Source: an uncultured Eggerthellaceae bacterium | Lineage (GTDB): Bacteria > Actinomycetota > Coriobacteriia > Coriobacteriales > Eggerthellaceae | Length of the DNA stretch: 30,754 bases | Assembly: GCA_910588905.1 (NCBI GenBank) | Contig: CAJURZ010000023.1 | Span: 1 to 30,754 of the forward strand | Reading direction: 5' to 3' | Shown here: positions 1 through 7,734 of the stretch, piece after piece | Layout of the letters: the number at the start of each line of letters is the position of its first letter | Numbering within the stretch: the first letter of the stretch is position 1 | Notes under the pieces: generated by a model | What the model saw: only the letters and a program-made list of their open reading frames with translations | Databases searched by the model: none | What the model was told of the DNA's origin: nothing | Position numbers and translations under genes: made by a program

Positions 1-850
1 GTGTAGATCTGGGTGGTGGAGAGGCTAGCATGACCCAGCATCTCTTGGACACTGCGCAGATCGGCTCCTCCGGCTAGCACGTCCGTAGCGAAGGTGTGTC
101 TGAGGTCATGAGGCGTGTAGATGCCATCCAGCCCAGCCAACCCGAGCGTGCGCTTGAACATCTGGCGAATGGCGTCCTCGGAGTAGCGCAGGCCCCTCCG
201 GGAGAGGAACACCCACGACCCGGAGGATGGGCCCTCAAGCACTCCCCTCCCCTCTGCAAGATAGCGGGAAAGGGCAGCACAGGCCAGCTCATGGATGGGT
301 ACGATGCGCTCTTTCGCACCCTTGCCGAAGAGCCTCAGCTGTCCGGCTTTGAGATCGACATTCTCAAGGATGAGGGAAGAGGCCTCGGAGATACGGGCTC
401 CGCAGGCGTACATCATCTCCAACACGGCTTGGTCCCGGAGCTCCGAGGCCCGCTGCAGCAGGTCCTGACGCCCCTCCGCCAACGGGCCATGAACCGAGAG
501 GACCCGGTCCATCTCGGCAGGGGGGATGACCTTTGGGAGATGCTTCTCGCTCTTGGGCCCGTGAAGCGAGCTGACAGGGTCCACCTCCACCGATCCCCGC
601 GCACAGGCCCAACCGAAGAACCCTTTGAGCGCTGAGAGGCGGCGGTTCACCGTGCGTCGGGTATACCCTGCCTGGTCCAGATAGGCCAGGTACATCCTCA
701 CGCCACGCTTGGAGGGGTTCAGCGGGTCTATCCCCTCCCGGGCAGACCATGCAGCGTATTCCTGAAGATCCTCCCGGTATGCCTTCACGGTGTTCTTCGA
801 GAGGTTCCGCTCGAAGGTCAGGGTATCCAGATACGAGGATGCGAGCTCAT
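1..850 (-). CDS. xerC: Tyrosine recombinase XerC/XerD, 3' end cut by window edge
   Basis: Site-specific tyrosine recombinase, most likely the XerC/XerD type that resolves chromosome dimers at dif. I translated the minus strand from the ATG at 850-848. The N-terminal SAM-like core-binding domain starts MDELASSYLDTLTFERNLSKN. The catalytic set is all visible: Arg in ARISEA (about residue 158), Lys in the GKGAKER hairpin, HDLRHTFAT, the LGHAS His, and the nucleophile Tyr in TTQIY encoded at 5-3. About 282 codons are present, so only the last 15-20 residues (cf. E. coli XerD, 298 aa) lie outside the window. The start overlaps the trmFO stop (ATGA), suggesting translational coupling. The trmFO-xer adjacency matches gid-codV of Bacillus, and dprA-xerC neighbourhood occurs in Mycobacterium, so XerC is favoured. 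XerC versus XerD cannot be settled from sequence alone. Confidence 0.9.
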
Positions 851-2226
851 CCATCGACGAGCCTTCCGAGCCCTACCCGGCAGAGGTCTTCCCGATAGCC
901 TTCGAGCGCGAGGGCGCCTCGCTCGGCATAGGCCTCGTAGCGCTTCCGCTTATTGCGCACAGGGGCTTCCAGCGGCGCCATGATCCCGAAGTTCACATGC
1001 ATGGGTTGATAGCCCTTGGTAGCAGGATCGGTGGCATGGGCCATCAGAGCCCCGAAGGCGGTATGGGGAGACAGGGATAGGAGCGTCACATCCTCTAACA
1101 GACAATGGAGGGAGATGGCGCAGTGCAGCCCTGAGCGGATGGCTTCGCAGTAGCCTTCAGTGCCTGCAAGCTGCCCGGCCACGAACACCGGACAAGACAG
1201 CTCCAACGCCTGCTCCGTGATGAGGCGGCCGGAGATATCCAAGCAACGGGGCGCATCGATGAAGGTATTGCGGTGCATCACGCCGAAGCGGACGAACTCC
1301 GCCTGCTCCAGACCGGGGATCATGCGGAAGACGCGCTCTTGCTCAGGAAAGGCCAGATTCGTTTGAAACCCTACCAGGTTGTAGCTCTGATGAGCGGCAT
1401 CTTCGGCCCGGAGCTGAAGGGCTGCCCACGGGCGCCTTCCCGTGCGCGGATCGGTGAGGCCCACGGGCTTCATCGGGCCGAAGCGCGGCGCATCCCTCCC
1501 CTTCCGCGCTATCTCCTCGATGGGCTGACAGGCCTGGAAGAGCTCCGTCGTCTCGAACTCCTTGGCCACCACGCGCCGAGCCCCGAGCAGGGCGTCGATG
1601 AAAGCCTCGTATTCCTCTTGGCTGAAGGGGGCATTGAGATAGTCGCCTATGCCGTCATCCTCATAGCGGCTCTGACGGAAGACCTTCTCCCCATCAAGGG
1701 AATCAGCCATGACGATGGGCGCAGCAGCATCATAGAATGCCAGGGCCTGGGCTCCGCATAGCTGCTCGATGGCGGGGCTCAACCCGTCGCTCGTGAGAGG
1801 GCCGGTGGCGAGCACCAGGGCAATGGAGCGGGATGCCAGGGTATCCAGATCCGTCACCTCACCCCGCACGACCTGGATCAGGGGATGACGCTCCACCGCT
1901 TCGGTCACCGCTTGGGAGAACCGCAGCCGATCCACCGCCAGAGCGCCCCCTGCCGGAACGCGACAGCCAAGCGCCATCCTATAGAGAGCAGACCCGAGGG
2001 CTGCGAGCTCTGCCTTCAGCATGCCTGCAGCGCTGTCTTCCTTGGTGCTCTTCAACGAATTGGAGCATACGAGCTCGGCAAGGCCGTCGCTGTGATGCAC
2101 GCCGGTCTGAACCTGGGGGCGCATCTCATGAATGCACACCCTGTGGCCAAGGGAGGCAAGGGCCAAGGCCGCCTCGCTGCCAGCCAACCCACCGCCGATT
2201 ATGGATACGTGATCGTCCATGACCAT
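847..2226 (-). CDS. trmFO: Methylenetetrahydrofolate-tRNA-(uracil-5-)-methyltransferase
   Basis: FAD- and folate-dependent enzyme that makes 5-methyluridine at tRNA position 54 (T-loop), in the cytoplasm. The 459-residue protein opens with the dinucleotide-binding motif IIGGGLAGSEAA (residues 9-20). It carries both cysteines known to be catalytic in the Bacillus enzyme: C54 in ELVCSNSLKS and C233 in QACQPIEEIA. The C-terminal part keeps the HVNFGIMAPL block typical of the family. Length is close to the family norm (about 435-460). The start is 7 bases after the dprA stop. ATG at 2226 is taken, but ATG at 2220 is equally possible because no strong ribosome binding site is visible. In Bacillus topA lies between dprA and this gene; here it is absent from that spot. 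Confidence 0.95.
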   Translation of the reverse strand: MVMDDHVSIIGGGLAGSEAALALASLGHRVCIHEMRPQVQTGVHHSDGLAELVCSNSLKSTKEDSAAGMLKAELAALGSALYRMALGCRVPAGGALAVDRLRFSQAVTEAVERHPLIQVVRGEVTDLDTLASRSIALVLATGPLTSDGLSPAIEQLCGAQALAFYDAAAPIVMADSLDGEKVFRQSRYEDDGIGDYLNAPFSQEEYEAFIDALLGARRVVAKEFETTELFQACQPIEEIARKGRDAPRFGPMKPVGLTDPRTGRRPWAALQLRAEDAAHQSYNLVGFQTNLAFPEQERVFRMIPGLEQAEFVRFGVMHRNTFIDAPRCLDISGRLITEQALELSCPVFVAGQLAGTEGYCEAIRSGLHCAISLHCLLEDVTLLSLSPHTAFGALMAHATDPATKGYQPMHVNFGIMAPLEAPVRNKRKRYEAYAERGALALEGYREDLCRVGLGRLVDG

Positions 2227-2233
2227 CAGCTTA

Positions 2234-3160
2234 TCACGGCCTTGCCCCTCCCTTCACCTGCGCTCCGTATTTCCCGCCTGGATATCTGGTTATGAGGCCT
2301 CTGGTCTCCATGAGAGCGATCCAGCTGCTGAGGGCAGCTGTCGTCCACGCCCGACCACCCTCCTGGGCTGCGAGGAGGAAGAGCTCCTCTGCTCCCATGG
2401 GCGTGGCTGCGAGCGCATCCATGAGCGTACGCTCCACACCCGCCAAGGAAGGCTCTTCGGTCCTTGCCACCTCCTCTTGTCTCAAGAGGCCGAAGAGGGA
2501 GCATATCCGCTCGTCGAAGGCATCGTCATCCACGATGGGCGTAGCCCCCTGATAGATGAGCCGATTGGCCCCGCGAGACTGAGCCGACTCTATGGAACCC
2601 GGGACCACGAGGACATCCCTGTTCACCCGGAGGGCTTCATCGGCCGTGGAGAAGGTACCCGAAGGAAGCCCAGCCTCCACGATGAGCGTCGCCTTCGCAA
2701 GACCGGCGATGAGCCTGTTGCGCAACCGGAACATGAAGGGACGCGGCGGTGTATCCCATTCATGCTCAGACACCAGGGCGCCACCCGCCTCTACGACCTC
2801 CTGGAAGAGCGCAGCATGCTGGGCGGGATACACCCTATGGCAGCCGCCACCCATGAACACCACCGTGGGAGCGTGCTCTGCGAGCGCCGCCCGGTGGGCT
2901 TCCGCATCGCACCCTCGCGCTCCACCGGAGATGATGACGATCCCCCGTCGAGCCGCCCGCCGCGCGAACCTCCGGGCGCAACCTCTTCCAGAGGGGGTCG
3001 CCTTCCGTGCGCCCACCACTGCCAGCCCCTCTTGAAGGGCATCCACATTCCCTATCACGAAGAGCTTTCGAGGGGCATCAGGCAACTCCAAGAGCGCAGG
3101 AGGATACCCTTCATCCTCCTGTCTGAGCACGGTATGCTCCCCTGCGATGGCATCCTCCAA
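2234..3160 (-). CDS. dprA: DNA-processing protein DprA (Smf)
   Basis: DprA binds incoming single-stranded DNA during natural transformation and loads RecA. Visible Rossmann-fold motifs: VVGARKATPSGR (48-59), SGGARGCDAEAH (78-89), FRLRNRLIAGLA (144-155) and EAGLPSGTF. A C-terminal winged-helix-like segment (about 235-300) resembles the DML1 domain. The protein has 308 residues and a short N-terminus without a clear SAM domain. The start is TTG at 3160, chosen because a strong Shine-Dalgarno GGGAGGTGA (3175-3167) overlaps the comM stop 6 bases upstream. An ATG inside that leader is in another frame. Forms a tight run comM-dprA-trmFO-xer. Confidence 0.93.
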   Translation of the reverse strand: MEDAIAGEHTVLRQEDEGYPPALLELPDAPRKLFVIGNVDALQEGLAVVGARKATPSGRGCARRFARRAARRGIVIISGGARGCDAEAHRAALAEHAPTVVFMGGGCHRVYPAQHAALFQEVVEAGGALVSEHEWDTPPRPFMFRLRNRLIAGLAKATLIVEAGLPSGTFSTADEALRVNRDVLVVPGSIESAQSRGANRLIYQGATPIVDDDAFDERICSLFGLLRQEEVARTEEPSLAGVERTLMDALAATPMGAEELFLLAAQEGGRAWTTAALSSWIALMETRGLITRYPGGKYGAQVKGGARP

Positions 3161-3166
3161 ACCCCA

Positions 3167-3175
3167 TCACCTCCC
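3167..3175 (-). promoter_or_regulatory. Ribosome binding site deciding the dprA TTG start
   Basis: On the minus strand GGGAGGTGA, a near-complete anti-16S match, sits 6 bases before TTG at 3160 and includes the comM TGA stop. It supports a TTG start for dprA and coupling to comM translation. Confidence 0.75.
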
Positions 3176-4696
3176 TTCTTCGCCTGTGCCCACGTCAACG
3201 CGGAACGAGAAGGCCTCTGCCAGGTGAGCCTCTCTCACGCATTCAGAGCCTTCGATATCCGCAATGGTCCGCGCTACCTTCAAGGTGTTGATGAGCCCCC
3301 GCCCGCTGATCTTGTCACCCTCAGCCATCTTGGCGACGAAGGCATCGGCCGTGCTGTCCAGCTTGCAGGAGGCGATGATGGCCTTGGGCGAGAGCTTCTT
3401 GGCCCCCTCTGCCTCACCGCGCTCTTCCGCCCGAGCCTGACGCCAGCTGGCATAGTCCCGAGCCTGCATGACCCCCTCCTTCAACGTGGCCGAATCGGTA
3501 CCCTGACCCGAGGAGAGAACGCTTGATGAGGGAAGACGCTCCACGTCCAACCGCATGCTGATCCTATCGATGAGAGGACCGCCTATCCGGTTCTGGTACT
3601 TCTTCACCTGAGCGGCGCTGCAGGTGCAACGGTGCACCTCATCTCCCCAGTAGCCGCACGGACACGGGTTCGAGGCGGCAACAAGCATGAATCGCGCGGG
3701 GAGCCTGAGGCTCGCCTCTGCCCGGGTCAGATACACCTCACCGTTCTCCAAGGGCTGACGAAGGCCCTGCAGGGTAGAGGGCTTGAACTCGCTCAGCTCA
3801 TCCAAGAACAAGACACCGCAATGGGCAAGGGACACCTCCCCAGGCCGGATGGGGCTGCCTCCCCCCAAGAGCCCTGCTGAGGTTGCCGAATGATGGGGGC
3901 TTCGGAACGGACGGATACCGGAGAGGATGCCGTCCGTATCCTCTCCGGCCACCGAATGGACCACGGCCGCTTCGAGCATCTCCTCTTCGGTAAGGGGCGG
4001 TAGGATGGATACGAGCCGGGATGCCAGCATGGTCTTGCCGGAGCCGGGCGGCCCCATCATGAGCACTCCATGGTCTCCGGCCGCCGCTATCTGCAAGGAG
4101 CGCTTCGCGATGTCATGCCCAGATATATCCCTGTAATCGGCCATGGGCCTCTCGACGGGCGTTGTGCCTGCGCCTCCTCTGTTGGAAAGCTCGTCGAAGG
4201 GATCGGGAAGATGGAGGCTCCCGAGGGTCCGCAGTCCCATCTGGATGAGGCCGTGTATGGGAGCAGGCTTCTGCACGGCGGTGACGAACTGGCACCCTGC
4301 CCTCTTCGCGCAGAGGGCGAAGGCGAGGTTCCCGAGCACGGGTCTCACTGCTCCCTGCAAGGACAGCTCTCCGATCACGAGCCTTCCCCTGATCACCTCC
4401 TCGGGCACCTGCCCGGTAGCCACCAAGACCCCAAGGGCTATGGGCAGATCGAACCCAGAACCAGTCTTTCGGATATTGCCAGGAGCCAGGTTCACCACTA
4501 CCTTCATGCTGGGCATGGCGAACCCTGAAACGCGCAGGGCCGACCTCACCCGCTCCTGGGCTTCCTTGACCGCTGTGTCGGCCATGCCCACTATAGACAT
4601 GCCCGGAAGCCCACTCCCAACGCAGACCTCTACCCATACCAGCTCTGCCTCTACCCCTCTGAGAACAGCGCTTCGCACCGTGCATACGCCACCCAC
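3167..4696 (-). CDS. comM: YifB/ComM family Mg-chelatase-like AAA+ ATPase
   Basis: Hexameric helicase-type ATPase; ComM promotes branch migration of heteroduplex during natural transformation. The 509-residue protein has an N-terminal Lon-S5-like ChlI domain (about 1-170, with GLPGMSIVGMAD and NLAPGNIRKTGSGFDLPIAL). It then has Walker A GPPGSGKT at 215-222, Walker B VLFLDELSEF, and the characteristic NPCPCGYWG plus CTC cysteine cluster. The C-terminal Mg_chelatase_C helical region includes KISGRGLINTLKVARTIAD. Length is standard. The start is GTG at 4696, 3 bases after the yraN stop, with only a weak ribosome binding site, so coupling is likely. Neighbours dprA and yraN agree with the usual yraN-comM-dprA order. 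Confidence 0.95.
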   Translation of the reverse strand: MGGVCTVRSAVLRGVEAELVWVEVCVGSGLPGMSIVGMADTAVKEAQERVRSALRVSGFAMPSMKVVVNLAPGNIRKTGSGFDLPIALGVLVATGQVPEEVIRGRLVIGELSLQGAVRPVLGNLAFALCAKRAGCQFVTAVQKPAPIHGLIQMGLRTLGSLHLPDPFDELSNRGGAGTTPVERPMADYRDISGHDIAKRSLQIAAAGDHGVLMMGPPGSGKTMLASRLVSILPPLTEEEMLEAAVVHSVAGEDTDGILSGIRPFRSPHHSATSAGLLGGGSPIRPGEVSLAHCGVLFLDELSEFKPSTLQGLRQPLENGEVYLTRAEASLRLPARFMLVAASNPCPCGYWGDEVHRCTCSAAQVKKYQNRIGGPLIDRISMRLDVERLPSSSVLSSGQGTDSATLKEGVMQARDYASWRQARAEERGEAEGAKKLSPKAIIASCKLDSTADAFVAKMAEGDKISGRGLINTLKVARTIADIEGSECVREAHLAEAFSFRVDVGTGEEGR

Positions 4697-4699
4697 TTT

Positions 4700-5155
4700 C
4701 TAATCCAAAGAGAAGGCATTGATCTGATGGCGGATCATGGCTTTGTCAGGGCCTATCACCACGATGGAGACGACGTCGAATCGGACAGGAAGATCAGTGA
4801 ACTCGTGTTCCGACAGGAAAGCGAGGGCGATCTTCTCGTACTTCTCCCTCTTAGCAGCGGTCACCGCTTCTGAGGGGAAGCCATGTCCGCAGTCCTTGCG
4901 CGTTTTGACCTCTACGAAGACGAGTGTGTCCTCGTCTCGGGCGATGATGTCCGCCTCCCCTGCGAAGCAGGTCCAATTCCGCTCCACTATCTCGTACCCG
5001 CGCCTATCCAAGAAGCGAGCGGCTGCCTCTTCACCGCGTGCTCCCAGCGCCTTGTTCCGCTTGCCGATCCCCTGCTTTCGCTCAGGCTGGCTACCTGGCT
5101 CCCGCTGCATCGGACCTGCCTGAGCATTCCTCTTCTCCATCAGGGCTTCTGTCAT
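4700..5155 (-). CDS. yraN: YraN family (UPF0102) endonuclease-like protein
   Basis: UPF0102 protein with a predicted restriction-endonuclease-like fold; its biochemical role is not settled. The conserved core is GARGEEAAARFLDRRGYEIVERN, followed by GEADIIARDEDTLVFVEVKTR, which carries the E-D-ExK-like residues of the fold. The open frame extends to 5236, but its first residues are Met-rich and uncharacteristic. I chose the ATG at 5155 because GGGAGGA (5165-5159) lies just upstream. That spacing is short (3 bases), so the start is uncertain; family members usually begin close to the GxxGE motif. Located directly before comM, as in many bacteria. Confidence 0.85.
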   Translation of the reverse strand: MTEALMEKRNAQAGPMQREPGSQPERKQGIGKRNKALGARGEEAAARFLDRRGYEIVERNWTCFAGEADIIARDEDTLVFVEVKTRKDCGHGFPSEAVTAAKREKYEKIALAFLSEHEFTDLPVRFDVVSIVVIGPDKAMIRHQINAFSLD

Positions 5156-5291
5156 CATTCCTCCCATCTCTCTGGATACGATCATAGGAGGCGCATCTGC
5201 CAGATATCTGCCAAGGGTCCCGTAAGCCATCATCATGGATCTGCAGTCCGTCTACGCGCTTTGAAGCCCACTTCATCAAGAGATGACCATC

Positions 5292-5309
5292 ATGAGCGCA
5301 CGCGCTCAT
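5292..5309. repeat. Perfect 8-bp inverted repeat between rnhB and yraN
   Basis: ATGAGCGC-AC-GCGCTCAT forms an 18-bp near-palindrome with a 2-base centre, in the 5156-5391 intergenic stretch upstream of yraN. It may be a dimeric-regulator operator or a cruciform; no T-run follows, so a terminator is unlikely. Confidence 0.5.
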
Positions 5310-5358
5310 CATCCGTCTTCCACGGATCTGCACGGTCTTGGATGAAAGAAGAGGAACC

Positions 5359-5375
5359 AAAGCCCGAGGGGCTTT
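5359..5375 (-). terminator. Intrinsic terminator after rnhB
   Basis: AAAGCCC-GAG-GGGCTTT (plus-strand reading) gives a 7-bp stem and 3-base loop. On the minus strand it is followed by a T-rich stretch (GGTTCCTCTTCTTTC). It lies 16 bases beyond the rnhB stop, so it probably ends the rplS-rnhB transcript and leaves yraN-comM-dprA-trmFO-xer with its own promoter in 5156-5358. Confidence 0.65.
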
Positions 5376-5391
5376 CAGCGAATGAGGATGA

Positions 5392-6171
5392 TCAGAGGAG
5401 ATTGGTGCAGAACGATGCTCGGTGCACGGTGGATAACCCGAGCCTGCGGATCGCGTCGATGTGGGATCCGCTCCCGTAGCCCTTGTTCGAAGAGAACCCA
5501 TACCCCGGATGAGCCTCATCCAGCTCATCCATGAGCCTATCCCGCTCTACCTTCGCCACGACAGAGGCAGCAGCGATGGAAGCACAGCGGGCATCCCCCT
5601 TGACCACGTTCACCTCGCGCTGATCCAGGTGAAGCGGATTCCCATCCAGCAGGAGGGTGTCAACGGCCACCCCTTGACTCTCGATGTCCTTCACTGCCCC
5701 TGAAAACGCTTCGATGAGGCAGGCCATGATGCCGTGCTCATCTATCTGCTGAGGGGAAGCGTAGACCACCGACCACGCCAAGCAGGTAGCTTTGATCTGC
5801 TCTGCCACCGCTTCACGCACCTGGGGAGAGAGCTTCTTGGAATCGTCCAGCCGCTCTAGGGGATCAGCCGATGGATCCAGCACCACCGCCCCCACTGCCA
5901 GCGGACCAGCGAGGGGCCCCCGGCCCACCTCGTCCAGCCCTACTGCCACCCGAGCTGCCTTGCTGGCCAGGATATCCGCCTCGAAGCGGTAGAGGCTTGC
6001 AAGGCGCTCCTTCTCCCGCGCTTGACGCTCCAGACGGCGCTGAGCCTTATCCAGCTCCCGCATCGTCCCTTTGCGTTCATCTTGGGCCAAGGCATGACGC
6101 AGCTGCGCCAATTCCTCCTCAGAGGAGACAGCTTCAGCCCATTGGGCTATCTTCGAAAGAGGTGGTCTCAT
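5392..6171 (-). CDS. rnhB: Ribonuclease HII
   Basis: Cleaves the RNA strand of RNA-DNA hybrids and starts removal of misincorporated ribonucleotides. The 259-residue protein has the RNase HII core: VGLDEVGRGPLAGP with catalytic D80 and E81, DDSKKLS, LLLDGNP with D176, and the SIAAASVVAKVERDR block with the fourth acidic residue, ending GYGSGSHIDAIRRLG. About 75 residues precede the core and include a charged, probably helical/coiled stretch (30-62). A similar N-terminal extension occurs in Bacillus RnhB. The start at 6171 (ATG) is 76 bases after the rplS stop. The gene order rplS-rnhB-yraN is ancestral. Confidence 0.95.
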   Translation of the reverse strand: MRPPLSKIAQWAEAVSSEEELAQLRHALAQDERKGTMRELDKAQRRLERQAREKERLASLYRFEADILASKAARVAVGLDEVGRGPLAGPLAVGAVVLDPSADPLERLDDSKKLSPQVREAVAEQIKATCLAWSVVYASPQQIDEHGIMACLIEAFSGAVKDIESQGVAVDTLLLDGNPLHLDQREVNVVKGDARCASIAAASVVAKVERDRLMDELDEAHPGYGFSSNKGYGSGSHIDAIRRLGLSTVHRASFCTNLL

Positions 6172-6196
6172 GATGAACCTGCCCCTCCATAGCGAA

Positions 6197-6219
6197 CGAG
6201 GCCCTCCAAGAGAGCCTCG
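6197..6219 (-). other. Stem-loop between rplS and rnhB
   Basis: CGAGGC and GCCTCG (6-bp outer stem) enclose an inner CTC-TTG-GAG pairing, 28 bases after the rplS stop. No T-run follows. It may be an mRNA-processing or stabilising hairpin that sets rplS expression apart from rnhB rather than a full terminator. Confidence 0.45.
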
Positions 6220-6247
6220 CCAAGAACATAGGATAGGGAAAGAGCGC

Positions 6248-6595
6248 CTACTTGAAGGCCTTCTCTTTGATCTTCGCAGCCTTGCCCACCTTATCGCGCA
6301 GATAGTAGAGCTTGGCGCGACGGACCTGGCCGCGACGGGTGACCTCGATCTTCTCGATCTTGGGGGAGTTCACCGGGAACGTACGCTCAACGCCCACAGA
6401 GAAGCTGACCTTGCGGACCGTGAACGTCTCACGGGAGGATTCGCCATGACGGCGGATGACATCACCCTGGAAGACCTGGATCCTCTCGCGGTTGCCCTCA
6501 GTGATCCTGTAGTGAACCTTTACATTGTCACCCGGGCCGAAATCAGGCACGTCCTGCTTGATGTCCTGGGTCTCTATCGCGCGTATGATGTCCAT
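6248..6595 (-). CDS. rplS: 50S ribosomal protein L19
   Basis: L19 sits at the 30S-50S interface of the ribosome. The 115-residue protein has the full family pattern: VPDFGPGDNVKVHYRI, GNRERIQVFQGDVIRR, SFSVGVERTFPVNSPKIEKIEV and the basic C-terminus VRRAKLYYLRDKVGKAAKIKE. Length is standard. ATG start at 6595 with a GGGGATAAG-type leader. It has its own strong-looking promoter and a short structured 5' leader, so it is transcribed separately from azlD upstream. Normally it follows trmD directly; here trmD is about 11.5 kb away. Confidence 0.98.
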   Translation of the reverse strand: MDIIRAIETQDIKQDVPDFGPGDNVKVHYRITEGNRERIQVFQGDVIRRHGESSRETFTVRKVSFSVGVERTFPVNSPKIEKIEVTRRGQVRRAKLYYLRDKVGKAAKIKEKAFK

Positions 6596-6637
6596 TCTTA
6601 TCCCCGCTTATCTTCGATCATGCTTTCAATCCATAGC

Positions 6638-6651
6638 CGTGTAAAGACACG
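6638..6651 (-). promoter_or_regulatory. Stem-loop at the 5' end of the rplS leader
   Basis: CGTGT-AAAG-ACACG (plus strand) forms a 5-bp stem with a 4-base loop. It begins about where transcription from the predicted promoter would start, in a ~57-nt leader. It might be a transcript-stabilising 5' hairpin or an L19-type ribosomal leader; I cannot confirm a match to a known leader family. Confidence 0.35.
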
Positions 6652-6658
6652 ATTCGCA

Positions 6659-6687
6659 AGTATACCTCTAGTATCCCTCCAGGACAA
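6659..6687 (-). promoter_or_regulatory. Sigma-70-type promoter for rplS
   Basis: On the minus strand TTGTCC (6687-6682) and TATACT (6664-6659) are separated by exactly 17 bases. The -35 box matches 4 of 6 and the -10 box 5 of 6 consensus bases. The predicted transcript starts near 6652, about 57 bases before the rplS ATG. Confidence 0.7.
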
Positions 6688-6717
6688 GGAGAACCTTTGC
6701 GAATGGCAGGAGCGCTC

Positions 6718-7041
6718 TCAGATCAACAGGAGCAGCCCGTAGGCCACCACGCCGGATACGGCGCAGAGGAGCAGTGACTTCGTCTTGAGGGCTACGGCCA
6801 CTACCACGAGCGAGGCGATGACGATGGCCCCGGCGGGCCAGAAACCCTGGGCGAACATGCCCGGGTTCAGCACATCGTTGGCCACCAGAGCCGCGAAAGC
6901 GGCAGGAGGGATGAGGTTCAATGCCAGCGTGACGGTAGAGGGCAGCTCCCTCCCCTTCAGCAGGAACAGGGGTGCCACACGGCAGATGAGCATGGTCACT
7001 GCGCAGCAACCGAAGATGATCCAGAACTCCTCCCAGCTCAT
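6718..7041 (-). CDS. azlD: AzlD family branched-chain amino acid exporter subunit
   Basis: Small membrane partner of AzlC in branched-chain amino acid (and analogue) export. The 107-residue protein begins MSWEEFWIIFGCCAVTMLICRVAPLF and has about four hydrophobic segments, the typical AzlD R-x-xP-x-FLL motif near residue 22-30, and the LNLIPPAAFAALVANDVL block. The ATG at 7041 overlaps the azlC stop (ATGA), so the two are translationally coupled. The longer open frame to 7359 merely shadows azlC. No regulator gene is nearby. Confidence 0.88.
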   Translation of the reverse strand: MSWEEFWIIFGCCAVTMLICRVAPLFLLKGRELPSTVTLALNLIPPAAFAALVANDVLNPGMFAQGFWPAGAIVIASLVVVAVALKTKSLLLCAVSGVVAYGLLLLI

Positions 7042-7730
7042 GGTCGCACCTTCTGACGGATCAAGGTGAAGGCCATGGCGCAGACCACGCCGAGCACCGC
7101 TCCGAGGATGATCGCAGCCCCCGAGAGCCCGAGCGCTTTGCAGGCATACACCCCGATGATGGCGAAGACAGCAGCGATGATATTGGGAGAGGTGAGCCTT
7201 TGGGTGAAGAGCAAGCAGATGAAGATGGAAGTCATGGCGAAGGAGGCTATCTGCAGGGGGATGTCTATCAGAGAACCCACCAGCACGCCGACGACATTGG
7301 AGAGGGCCCAGGAGGTCTGGGAGAAGAGGTTGACCCAGAGCGCCCGATCCACCGACCATCCACCCTCTTTGAACCGGGCGATGGAGACCCCGTAGCTCTC
7401 ATCGGTGACGGTTGCGGCGAAGAGGAAGGTCAGGCGCTTGCGCGCCCCTTCGCATTCTGGGGCGAGGGAGGCAGAGTAGAGCATCTGCCGCGTGTTCACC
7501 AGAGACACGCTGGCGATGATGGAAGCCGTGGGTGCCCCGGTCAGGAACATATTGGGGATCATGAACTGACCCGCCCCAGAATAGAAGAAGGCTGACAGGA
7601 TCAGCACCTGGACGGCATTCAGCCCGATGGAATCGCAGAGGATGCCACAGGGGATGCCGATGGCCACATAGCCCAACATGATGGGCACGGCAGCTTGGAA
7701 GGCATCTCTCAGAACAGCGCGGGACAACAT
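7038..7730 (-). CDS. azlC: AzlC family branched-chain amino acid exporter subunit
   Basis: Inner-membrane permease component of the AzlCD exporter. About 230 residues with roughly six to seven hydrophobic segments. Family signatures: FQAAVPIMLGYVAIGIPCGIL near the N-terminus, FYSGAGQFMIPNM, and a segment NTRQMLYSASLAP followed by TDESYGV, all typical of AzlC/YgaZ. ATG at 7730 is 4 bases after the mtnA stop. A GTG at 7754 would overlap mtnA and add eight atypical residues, so I prefer the ATG, though no clear ribosome binding site is seen. Coupled to azlD by a 4-base overlap. Confidence 0.88.
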   Translation of the reverse strand: MLSRAVLRDAFQAAVPIMLGYVAIGIPCGILCDSIGLNAVQVLILSAFFYSGAGQFMIPNMFLTGAPTASIIASVSLVNTRQMLYSASLAPECEGARKRLTFLFAATVTDESYGVSIARFKEGGWSVDRALWVNLFSQTSWALSNVVGVLVGSLIDIPLQIASFAMTSIFICLLFTQRLTSPNIIAAVFAIIGVYACKALGLSGAAIILGAVLGVVCAMAFTLIRQKVRP

Positions 7731-7734
7731 GGGA

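Noticed and set aside
2219..3526. 435-codon plus-strand open frame
   Set aside because: Antisense to dprA and comM; Pro/Arg/His-rich composition with no domain.
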